The notes beneath the pieces were generated by a model. It saw nothing but the letters and a program-made list of their open reading frames with translations. It did no database searches and had not been told where the DNA came from. A DNA stretch of 41,759 nucleotides, from assembly GCA_024638475.1 (NCBI GenBank), contig JAHEKG010000003.1, positions 1-41,759 of the forward strand. Direction: 5' to 3'. How positions within the stretch are numbered: position 1 is the first letter of the stretch; every line of letters begins with the position of its first letter. Below, in pieces: positions 20,356 to 28,178 of the stretch. The position numbers and the translations under genes are program-made. The DNA comes from Rhodospirillales bacterium (GTDB taxonomy: Bacteria > Pseudomonadota > Gammaproteobacteria > Steroidobacterales > JAHEKG01).

Positions 20356-21615
20356 ATGCGTTTGAAAAGCCTGTGTTGCGCGGTGGGGATCATTGCTGCG
20401 AGCCCACTTCTGGCCGGTGCCGAAACGGTCTTCGAAGGACCACAAGCGGACATCGATGCAATTCTGGCGGTATTCGCGGAGTGGGAACGCGCGCGGAATG
20501 CCGGCGACGTTGATGCCGTCGTCGCCGTTCACCACCCCGACATGCGCATCATGACGCGAGACCGTGCAATCCTCGAAGGTCACGCGGGCGTGCGCACCTT
20601 TTATGCCGAGAACTATGCCGTGCAATCTAACCGCCAGTTACTGGGGTCGGTCTCCGAGCTGCGCGTATTGGGTGATGTGGGCATCGTCATCGGGCGGTTC
20701 TTGGTCCTCGACGCCGAAAATAACATTGAGGACCCGGGTTATTACTTAATCATGTTGCGCAAGAACGCCCAGGGCGAATGGAAGATCTATCGCGACATCG
20801 ATACGCCGAGCCCCGATGGGCTCGCACTCAAACCGCCGGCACCGGCGCCGGCAACACGGATATCATCTCGGTCTTCTGCGCCCGCGGACTTTCGGGCCTG
20901 GGTGGATGCGCGGGCGGGCACGGGGGCGCCCGTTCACTGGGTCGCCGAAGGGGGCGTGTACGCGTACCCATCGGGTAAGAAACTGTTCGGTCTCGTTGGT
21001 TTCGACAGCTCCACCGTGATCTGGCCGGCCGACCTTGACGACGGTGTTTTGCATTTGACCCGCAAGACGTTTACCTACACCGATCCCGTCAGCGGCGAGA
21101 TTCTTACCGAGTATCGAAGTAAGACCGTCGAACCGATTGCCTACCCCTACCAGTTGATTACCTACCGCCTGGAAGACGGCACGATCCATGGCGATGTGGA
21201 GCAGGGCGTTGCCCCCCAGGTGCAGATTATCAAGTCTGCGGATGGTTTGCGCCTGCGGTCCATCGGCGACGACACCCTTGCGGTGACGGCGTCCGTGTTT
21301 CTGGACATTCCTTTGCCGGGCGGGAAGCGCCTCGATGCATGGGAAAACTATGACTTCTTCATTCATGACCGGGGGAGCGTTCAGCAACCCTACCAACTGA
21401 GTTGGCAGCGGTACGGCGACCTGCCGCAATGGGCGGGCGGCGGCAAGGGGATTTATCAGCTGTTGTCCTGGCGGGTCGAAAGCGCCGAGGATTTTCCGCC
21501 GAAGCTGCTGGCCTGGGCCCGTGAGCATGCATCCTTTTGGCTCAAGCCGCCGGCGAGTCTCGCGGAGATTCGAGCATTACAAGCGGGGACGGCCAGCGCC
21601 TGTGAGGGGTGTTGA
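20356..21615 (+). CDS. Exported two-domain protein: SnoaL/NTF2-like (DUF4440-type) + DUF1838-like
   Basis: ATG 20356 after GAGAGTAGG. Signal MRLKSLCCAVGIIAASPLLAGAET. N-domain IDAILAVFAEWERARNAGDVDAVVAVHHPDMRIMTRD... is NTF2-like. C-domain FRAWVDARAGTGAPVHWVAEGGVYAYPSGKKLFGLVGFDSSTV... DAWENYDFFIHD resembles DUF1838. Confidence 0.65.
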   Translation: MRLKSLCCAVGIIAASPLLAGAETVFEGPQADIDAILAVFAEWERARNAGDVDAVVAVHHPDMRIMTRDRAILEGHAGVRTFYAENYAVQSNRQLLGSVSELRVLGDVGIVIGRFLVLDAENNIEDPGYYLIMLRKNAQGEWKIYRDIDTPSPDGLALKPPAPAPATRISSRSSAPADFRAWVDARAGTGAPVHWVAEGGVYAYPSGKKLFGLVGFDSSTVIWPADLDDGVLHLTRKTFTYTDPVSGEILTEYRSKTVEPIAYPYQLITYRLEDGTIHGDVEQGVAPQVQIIKSADGLRLRSIGDDTLAVTASVFLDIPLPGGKRLDAWENYDFFIHDRGSVQQPYQLSWQRYGDLPQWAGGGKGIYQLLSWRVESAEDFPPKLLAWAREHASFWLKPPASLAEIRALQAGTASACEGC

Positions 21616-21644
21616 GGGAGCTTAGTCCGGCTCGCTTCTCGCGA

Positions 21645-23087
21645 CTACGCTAAGAGAATATCGAGCGCAGCCCGTTCTCCTGACTCGAACGCGCCTTCCA
21701 TGCCGCGTTCCAGCAAGGCCGTGTGCTCGCCGCAAAAGTGCACTGCGCCGTGGGGTTCGCGCATGTGGTTGGCGAATGCGGTGATCTGCCCCGGGCGCCA
21801 GAAAACCCAGTCCCCCGCGCCATGGGGTTCCCGGTAACAGCTTTGTACGAGGATCGGTTCGAGGGCGCCGATGGTCGAAGGCCGAACGGCATTGATGGCC
21901 TTGGTCGTAAACTCGGCGATTTGAGCGTCGCTCATGAATTCATATTTGAAAGTTTCGTTGCCGTTGACGAACGCGATGGCGCTCGAAGCAGAACCGCCAG
22001 GACCACGGTTTAGGGTCGTAAACCGCTCAATGGGGCTGTCGGTCCACATTCCCGGTGGTAGTCCATCCGCTTGGCCGTAGTTTTTCTTTAAATTGTAATG
22101 AACTTGAATCGACAGCCCATAATCGATCTCCGCGATGGCCCCGGCGAGCGGGCCCTTGATCCGGGGCTCGAAAATGATTTGGCGAAGCAGCGGCATGGGA
22201 ATGCTGCAGACAACGAAGTCGGCTTCGTAGCGGCTATGGTCGGTGCAATGCACGGTAACGCGAGCGTCTTTTTGTTCAATCGCATAGACCGTCTTGCCCA
22301 TTTGCACAGGCTGTCCAAGGCTCGCCGCCATGGCGGCAGGCATTCGTGAGTTGCCGCCGGCGACTTGTTGTGAAAGGGGAGCGCCTGCGTCGGCTCCCAA
22401 AGTCTGACTGCGATTGAATCCACCCACATGGTAGCGGCGCAACTCATGCAAGGCGGATGTGTTGTCGATGTGATCGGTATGAATCACAACGTTCATTAAA
22501 CGGATCGTTTCCTCGTTATAGCCACGATTGCGTAGGTAGGTGGAATGCGGAATATCGTATTGCTGAAAGCGGGGTTCTACCCAGGCTTCCAGCGGCTCTC
22601 CCTCCAGGGGGTTATCCCGGTTACTTAACGTTGCCAGGAAAAGGTTCGGGAGGAGTTCGCGGTCGTCGCCACTCAAAGGGTTGAGGGGATGATCCGGCCA
22701 TTCCTTGGCGAGGATGTTTTGACCCTTAATTTGAAACATCCACTCGCCCGGTGGCCCCAACCGGTTCGGTGATACCAAGTCGAGATTCAAGCGCCTAGCG
22801 GTATCGATCATGCGAGCGTAATTGCCGCCTATGAGCTCACCGCCGGCTTCCGGATTGCCGGGGACATCCATCAATGTGTAAACGCGGCCACCGATGCGGC
22901 GGCGGCCTTCGAGGACCTGTACCCTTGCGCCCTCGGCTTCGAGCAGCATGGCCGCGTAAAGACCGGAGAGCCCGGCGCCGATCACCAACACGTCGGCCTG
23001 CTCGGCCGCGCGGCCGGGAATCGCGGCGCTTGCCGCGGCCAGTGTAGCCGTCGTTAGAAACTGCCTGCGGCGCATGCCGGTTGTCAT
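21645..23087 (-). CDS. Tat-exported flavin-containing amine oxidase
   Basis: 480 aa; MTTGMRRRQFLTTATLAAASAAIPGRAAEQADVLVIGAGLSGLYAAMLLEAEGARVQVLEGRRRIGGRVYT (Tat-like signal plus Rossmann GxGxxG and amine oxidase GGRV). C-terminal GAVHFCGEHTALLERGMEGAFESGERAA. Confidence 0.9.
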   Translation of the reverse strand: MTTGMRRRQFLTTATLAAASAAIPGRAAEQADVLVIGAGLSGLYAAMLLEAEGARVQVLEGRRRIGGRVYTLMDVPGNPEAGGELIGGNYARMIDTARRLNLDLVSPNRLGPPGEWMFQIKGQNILAKEWPDHPLNPLSGDDRELLPNLFLATLSNRDNPLEGEPLEAWVEPRFQQYDIPHSTYLRNRGYNEETIRLMNVVIHTDHIDNTSALHELRRYHVGGFNRSQTLGADAGAPLSQQVAGGNSRMPAAMAASLGQPVQMGKTVYAIEQKDARVTVHCTDHSRYEADFVVCSIPMPLLRQIIFEPRIKGPLAGAIAEIDYGLSIQVHYNLKKNYGQADGLPPGMWTDSPIERFTTLNRGPGGSASSAIAFVNGNETFKYEFMSDAQIAEFTTKAINAVRPSTIGALEPILVQSCYREPHGAGDWVFWRPGQITAFANHMREPHGAVHFCGEHTALLERGMEGAFESGERAALDILLA

Positions 23088-23106
23088 TCCAGGATCTAGC
23101 CGAAGT

Positions 23107-24657
23107 TTAAGTAGGGAACTTCAGCATGGATTGACCCAGTAATCGGCCGAGAGTCAGCGCGGGCGTCACCATCATCCCGCCACAGTAAGAGCGACCCATG
23201 AACGCGCCGGTACCGAGCAATTCGCCCGCGGCATACAGCCCCTCGATCGGTGTCTTGTCGGCGCGGATGACCCGCAGTTGTTTGTCGACCGCAAGCCCGG
23301 CATAAGTCGTGAGCAACCAGCTTTGCAACTGGATAGCGTAGTAAGGCGGCTTGGCGATCGGTAAGGGCATGTGCTTGCGGCCCAGGGCATCCTTTCCACT
23401 TTGCTGGCCTTTGTTGTAACTTGCGACGGTTTTCTCGAGGCCTCGCGGATGAATCCTGGCCGCTTTTGCCAGTCCCGCTAGGGAATCCGCGCGGAAGAAG
23501 GCAGGGAACGGTGTGTCGAAAGCCTCATCGAGATCAAAGGGACCGCCGAAGCCGCCGGCGACCAATTTGGGCGCCTGCTTACGGATGGCGTCGTCGAAGA
23601 CGACCCAGCAACGCTCTTCTGGCAGGTCGAGTAACGCATGCTCGTAGGCGTCGTGGCTGGGAATATCTTCCCGCAGGAAACGTTTGCCATCGACATCCAC
23701 TAAAATTTCCCAGGGCGGCCGGTTGGGGGGGAAGTGCCGGGCATTGGCGATCATGCGGCTAGGATAGTTGTCGTCCATCATGATGCCGCCGAACAGGGGC
23801 AGGTGATGCTCGCCCCCGCGCACGTAGCCGCCCGCCGCCAGGCCGAGGGTGATGCCGGCGCCCTGGCTGTATTCGTAAGAAACGTCCGCGTAGTCTTTGG
23901 CGCCCTCCAATTCCTCGAACATCTCGGGATTGGAAGCGTAGCCGCCGCAGGTGAGCAAAACGTTGTGGCCGCCGTGGCGGCTGACTTCACCATCCAGGTT
24001 TCGGCTGACGACGCCCGTCACCGTCCCATTCTCATCTTGGAGGAGGTCCGTGACCTCGGTGCTCAACGCCAGGGCCACCCGGCCGCTATCGATCTCCGGT
24101 TGCAGCTGCGTTTCCAAGATCCTGAGGATGGAACGACCCTGTTGTTGGCCCCAGGCGTAGCGCGCGTGGCTGTAAGGTTCGTGGGTGGTCCCGGTGATGG
24201 GGTGGTGGGGATAGACATCCAGTCCGCGATCCATTAGCCAGTCGAAAGTCTCCGCGGCGTTGAAGACGGCCAGGTGCACCAGGTCCGGATCGGCAGTGTT
24301 TTTGCTGATCCGCATGACGTCGTCGTAGTGAGACTGAGGCGAGTCCTTGATGCCCTTACTTTTTTGCAGCTGAGTACCGGCGGCGCTCATTTGTCCTGAG
24401 GAAAGATGCAACGTACCCCCCAGAATGCCGGCAGCCTCGATGATCAGGACGCGGGCGCCCCGTTGCGCCGCGAATAGCGCTGCGGGCAGGCCGGCGTTGC
24501 CACCGCCGACGACGATCAAGTCCCACTCGTCGTGCGCCGCGGCGTGTCCGCGTCGCGGCAGCCCCAGCGCCGCCGTTGCTGCGCCGATTAACGACAGAAA
24601 ATGCCGTCTATCGACGCTGGATCGCACAGCCGTACTGAGTTTGGATGCCAGTTTCAT
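23107..24657 (-). CDS. Tat-exported FAD-binding dehydrogenase (fumarate reductase/3-ketosteroid dehydrogenase-like flavoprotein)
   Basis: From ATG 24657: DRRHFLSLIGAATAALGLPRRGHAAA (Tat-like), WDLIVVGGGNAGLPAALFAAQRGARVLIIEAAGILGGTLHLSSGQMSAAGT, C-terminal IEGLYAAGELLGTGAFMGRSYCGGMMVTPALTLGRLLGQ. Confidence 0.88.
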   Translation of the reverse strand: MKLASKLSTAVRSSVDRRHFLSLIGAATAALGLPRRGHAAAHDEWDLIVVGGGNAGLPAALFAAQRGARVLIIEAAGILGGTLHLSSGQMSAAGTQLQKSKGIKDSPQSHYDDVMRISKNTADPDLVHLAVFNAAETFDWLMDRGLDVYPHHPITGTTHEPYSHARYAWGQQQGRSILRILETQLQPEIDSGRVALALSTEVTDLLQDENGTVTGVVSRNLDGEVSRHGGHNVLLTCGGYASNPEMFEELEGAKDYADVSYEYSQGAGITLGLAAGGYVRGGEHHLPLFGGIMMDDNYPSRMIANARHFPPNRPPWEILVDVDGKRFLREDIPSHDAYEHALLDLPEERCWVVFDDAIRKQAPKLVAGGFGGPFDLDEAFDTPFPAFFRADSLAGLAKAARIHPRGLEKTVASYNKGQQSGKDALGRKHMPLPIAKPPYYAIQLQSWLLTTYAGLAVDKQLRVIRADKTPIEGLYAAGELLGTGAFMGRSYCGGMMVTPALTLGRLLGQSMLKFPT

Positions 24658-24821
24658 GTTTCTGCCCTTGGTTACTTCCGCATGGAAACCGTAATCCCTA
24701 ACCTGCCGCGACGCAATAGATTTAGCCCAGGCTTCCTGGCGGAATGGGCCTGCCGTAGCGCTTTTGATCGGCGTGCTAAGGTCAGGGCTATTCATTGAAT
24801 CATTCAGTCAAAGGAGCGCCG

Positions 24822-25763
24822 ATGGCACGTATCACGGTTGCGGTGTGGATATCGCTCTTGGCCGGGCCGGCGTTCAGCTCGGCACTGCTCGATGACTACA
24901 TGGCGCAACGCACCGGTAGTTTTAGCTCGGCGGCGCAGGCCGCTGTGGATGCCCGCTACGATGTCGCCGTTTGGCACATCGTGGAGATTTGGCCCGGCGA
25001 TGATAATGAGCGCTGGCTTTATGTCGAGGCTTGGCTAAAAGACGCCGAGGCGCCCTACATGCAGCGGGTCTCCTCCGTAACCGACACGGATGACGGTACG
25101 CTGTTGGCGCGGCGATTCCTTATTGAAGACGCCCGCGCGTTTCTCGATGCGAACCGAAACCCGGCGGCGATGCCGGATCGAGCGGGCGTCGGCCTCGACG
25201 AACTCGAGGGTTGCGAGGCCGTACTGACCCGCGCCGGCAAGGGACGGTTCGAGGGCGGCACGGTGGGAAATCGTTGCGGCAACACCTACAAAGGCGCCAG
25301 TTACGCGATCTCCCGTGCGGTCTTGACCGAGGAGGGCATGACGAACTGGGACCGCGGTTTCAACGCCGCCGGCGAGCAGGTTTGGGGCCCGGCATTCGGC
25401 GGCTACCAATTCAAGCGGCTCGGCGCTGATGATGAATGTACCGAGCCCGTGCGGATGCTCGTTTTCGGCGAACTGTTCGATCGAGCCAAGCTAGGGGCTT
25501 ACGGGCGGGCGCTGGCCGAGTCGGGTTTGTATCCGCAGGTGGGTGGTTACTACGAGGCCGTGACCCCCGTGTTGGCGGTGTTCGAAGGCAATCCACCGGA
25601 CAACCGCGCGGTCATCATCGCACGCTTCCCCTGCCTGCAGGCGGCTAAGGACTTTTGGTATTCGGATACCTACCAAGAGATTCGACCCCTCCGCAAAGAT
25701 GCCGCCGAATTCGAAGTGATCGTGCTCAAAGCGCCGCCGCTGCCAGTCTACCTAGAGGACTAA
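24822..25763 (+). CDS. Exported CpcT/CpeT-like protein with C-terminal DUF1330-like domain
   Basis: ATG 24822 after AAAGGAG. Signal MARITVAVWISLLAGPAFSSA. WHIVEIWPGDDNERWLYVEAWLKDAEAPYMQRV...FEGGTVGNRCGNTYKGASYAISRAVLTEEGMTNWDRGFNAAGEQVWGPAFGGYQFKR matches the CpcT/CpeT pattern. C-terminus MLVFGELFDRAKLGAYGRALAESGLYPQVGGYYEAVTPVLAVFEGNPPDNRAVIIARFPCLQAAKDFWYSDTYQEIRPLRKDAAEFEVIVL resembles DUF1330. Confidence 0.75.
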   Translation: MARITVAVWISLLAGPAFSSALLDDYMAQRTGSFSSAAQAAVDARYDVAVWHIVEIWPGDDNERWLYVEAWLKDAEAPYMQRVSSVTDTDDGTLLARRFLIEDARAFLDANRNPAAMPDRAGVGLDELEGCEAVLTRAGKGRFEGGTVGNRCGNTYKGASYAISRAVLTEEGMTNWDRGFNAAGEQVWGPAFGGYQFKRLGADDECTEPVRMLVFGELFDRAKLGAYGRALAESGLYPQVGGYYEAVTPVLAVFEGNPPDNRAVIIARFPCLQAAKDFWYSDTYQEIRPLRKDAAEFEVIVLKAPPLPVYLED

Positions 25764-25771
25764 TCCAGACG

Positions 25772-26287
25772 ATGAGCCCAAAACCGATATCCGCCGAATT
25801 TCCCTTCGAGCCCGAGTATTTGGAAATCGATGGCGTCAAGATTCGCTATATCGACGAAGGGCAAGGCGACCCGGTGCTCTTCATGCACGGTAATTCCACC
25901 TGGTCCTACATGTGGCGCAACATTATTCCTTATCTGTCAGGCAAGTCGCGCTGCATCGCCTTCGATCTCGTCGGCCACGGCTATTCCGACAAGCCGGATA
26001 TCGACTATCGCTACGTGACCCATTATCGCTACGTGACCCATTATCGCTACGTGACCCATTATCGCTACGTGACCCATTATCGCTACGTAGAAAAATTCTT
26101 GGATACCCTGGCGCTCGAGAATCTTACAATGGTGTTACATGATTGGGGAGGCGGGCTCGGATTCAAACTTACGTCTCACCGTCAGAGATACGGCCGAGTT
26201 TCCGTCAGGGGCTTCAGCGAGCAATGCACCTGGAGCCAGTGCAGGTTAATCCCCATCCGTGGAGTCTCCGGCGCACTCCACGCGTAA
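25772..26287 (+). pseudogene. Truncated haloalkane-dehalogenase-like alpha/beta hydrolase with internal tandem expansion
   Basis: MSPKPISAEFPFEPEYLEIDGVKIRYIDEGQGDPVLFMHGNSTWSYMWRNIIPYLSGKSRCIAFDLVGHGYSDKPDIDYRYVTH... VLHDWGGGLGFKL. Homology stops just after the nucleophile motif HDWGGGLGF (about 26170). The remaining frame reads antisense through the 3' end of the minus-strand gene at 26182. No cap domain, acid residue or catalytic His remains. Confidence 0.75.
26006..26089 (+). repeat. 18-bp in-frame tandem repeat (tatcgctacgtgacccat), 4 full copies + 12-bp partial
   Basis: Four identical consecutive copies, 26006-26023, 26024-26041, 26042-26059 and 26060-26077, then tatcgctacgta at 26078-26089. 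They encode (YRYVTH)x4-YRYV. Confidence 0.97.
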
Positions 26288-27186
26288 GCAATATTAGTTT
26301 GTTCGCCGGCGGTGCCTTGGTCGATATACATGACGAACGAGTCGTTCGTGAAGGTCACGGGGTTGTTGTTCATTGCCCAGCGCACATTGCGAATGCGCAC
26401 GGCCAGCTCGCGGTTGGGATTCTCGGCGGTGGGTGCGGTGACCCGGGCGATGCCACCTTGGTCCGAAACGCGCAGCGCCGCGTGACGGCTTACTTTGCCG
26501 CCTTCGTCCAGCGTCATTGAGCAGGTGAAAAACCGTGCGCGGTTTTGCTGGTGCAGTACTACGGGCTCGGAATTGACTTGCACATCGTCGGCAAGTCGGC
26601 GGATAACGTCCCCCTTCCATAGGGCGCGGTCGCCCAGCATCATCTGGTAGTCGGCATATACCTGTTCTCCCTCTGACTCATACACACAGGCTTTGGGTTT
26701 CATCAGGCCATGAAAGCCGCCGACGACCCGGCGCCAAAACAGGTCGCATTGGGGCAGATTAGTGAGCTGGTCGGGCGCTAGGTTGTCCAGCAGCGAGAGG
26801 TCCTCGTGGGCGTTTAGGTAGGGGGCGCGGCCGGCGCTTGGGAGGGCGTGTAGTTTCATACGGATGGCCTGCTCCCGTTCGTCGGTATGGAAGCTATAGA
26901 TCCGTGGATGCCAGCGATCTTGTTCGTACCAATAATCCAGAATGAAGAACGCATGTTCGCCGAAACGGTCGTTGGGAATGCGCCGGACCTCCGAACGAAC
27001 CCGCTGATGGCGTTGCTTGGAATCCAAGTCGAGGCGCTCGTCGAAGTAGACTTGTTCCACATTGTCGTAGCTGCCCGGGAAGAGCTCGGCGATGATCATT
27101 AACTCCCGCTGCAATGGGTCCTGGTCTTGAGCGAACGCTTGGCCGACCGCGACTGCGCCGAAAGATAATGCCAGTAGAATCTTCAT
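26182..27186 (-). CDS. Exported CpcT/CpeT-family protein with C-terminal extension
   Basis: 334 aa; signal MKILLALSFGAVAVGQAFAQ. IAELFPGSYDNVEQVYFDERLD...GEHAFFILDYWYEQDRWHPRIYSFHTDEREQAIRMKLHAL...LAPDQLTNLPQCDLFWRRVVGGFHGLMKPKACVYESEGEQVYADYQMMLGDRALWKGDVIRR follows the CpcT/CpeT pattern. Confidence 0.75.
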   Translation of the reverse strand: MKILLALSFGAVAVGQAFAQDQDPLQRELMIIAELFPGSYDNVEQVYFDERLDLDSKQRHQRVRSEVRRIPNDRFGEHAFFILDYWYEQDRWHPRIYSFHTDEREQAIRMKLHALPSAGRAPYLNAHEDLSLLDNLAPDQLTNLPQCDLFWRRVVGGFHGLMKPKACVYESEGEQVYADYQMMLGDRALWKGDVIRRLADDVQVNSEPVVLHQQNRARFFTCSMTLDEGGKVSRHAALRVSDQGGIARVTAPTAENPNRELAVRIRNVRWAMNNNPVTFTNDSFVMYIDQGTAGEQTNIAYAWSAPETPRMGINLHWLQVHCSLKPLTETRPYL

Positions 27187-27277
27187 TGTTTTCTGCCGAA
27201 TCCGAGGGGCTAAGCGCCAGATTATGGATCATAATGACGAGAGTGGGGACCGCAATCACCGAAACCAGGAGCCTACG

Positions 27278-28165
27278 ATGCAACGCAGACATCTACTGAC
27301 CGGCGCCGCGGCCAGCTTCGCCGGCCTCGCTCCCGCCGCCAGTGTTAAGGGGCGTGCTTTAGCCCTCGATTTGAAAAACGCTGCCGACCAGCTTTTCGCC
27401 TACGTCAAGATGACCGGCGACCTCGAGGACGGCAAAGAAGTCATCGGCTGGATGAAGGGCACCGTGTATTCCGTTTTTGACGATGGCGCCAATGTGGAGC
27501 CCCTGTTTGCGGCGGGCGCGCTGTCGTTCTCCAGATCTTTCAAGGATACGGAGACGAGTTACAAGAACACCTCCAACTTCATCATCTGTTATATGGATTT
27601 ACGCAGCGGTGCAGTGCTCGAGGAGTGGTACAATCCGTGGCTGAAACGCACGGTGCCTGTTGTCAATTACGCCAGCCGCATCGACACGATCACTCGCGCC
27701 AACACGGCGGTGTCGGAGAAAACCGCCGTTCGGATAGAGTGGATGCAGGACGGCGATGACGTGATCCGCTGGACCGACGGCCGGATGAAGAAAAAGAACC
27801 CCATCACCCCCGATAAGTGGCCCAAGGCGTCGGTGGGTGAGTGGTATTTCAAGAATCAGTCCAGCCAGATCATCGCTAAACTATCGGACTTGACCAATCC
27901 CGACCTCACCGCCGTCGATTCATTGACGATGGGGCAACGTTTTGGGCCTTGGTATCCCTGGATGGAAATGGGCCAAGCGGCTGGGCGAACCTATCGGCGG
28001 GATGTCTCCAAGCGGGCGAAGCAGCTCGATGACGTCCCCGGACCGATCCCCGTCTATGCCGCGCGGCGTTTCCCCGAATTCATGCAGGCGCCGCAGAAAT
28101 GGGAGGGGATCTACGTCGACCCGGAGACGTTGTGGACGCAGCAGCAGCCCCCCGAGGTTGCGTAA
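27278..28165 (+). CDS. Tat-exported DUF1838-like protein
   Basis: ATG 27278 after CCAGGAG. MQRRHLLTGAAASFAGLAPAAS (Tat-like). LDLKNAADQLFAYVKMTGDLEDGKEVIGWMKGTVYSVFDDGANVEPLFAAGALSFSRSF...VGEWYFKNQSSQI resembles DUF1838. Confidence 0.72.
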   Translation: MQRRHLLTGAAASFAGLAPAASVKGRALALDLKNAADQLFAYVKMTGDLEDGKEVIGWMKGTVYSVFDDGANVEPLFAAGALSFSRSFKDTETSYKNTSNFIICYMDLRSGAVLEEWYNPWLKRTVPVVNYASRIDTITRANTAVSEKTAVRIEWMQDGDDVIRWTDGRMKKKNPITPDKWPKASVGEWYFKNQSSQIIAKLSDLTNPDLTAVDSLTMGQRFGPWYPWMEMGQAAGRTYRRDVSKRAKQLDDVPGPIPVYAARRFPEFMQAPQKWEGIYVDPETLWTQQQPPEVA

Positions 28166-28178
28166 CGCCGTTGACGGC

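Noticed and set aside
21616-21644. Possible bidirectional terminator between convergent genes (cttag...ctaag)
   Set aside because: Only a 5-bp inverted repeat with no T-tract; too weak to call.
26006-26089. Possible CRISPR-like array
   Set aside because: Units are 18 bp, directly contiguous with no unique spacers, and in frame within a coding region. This is a coding tandem repeat.
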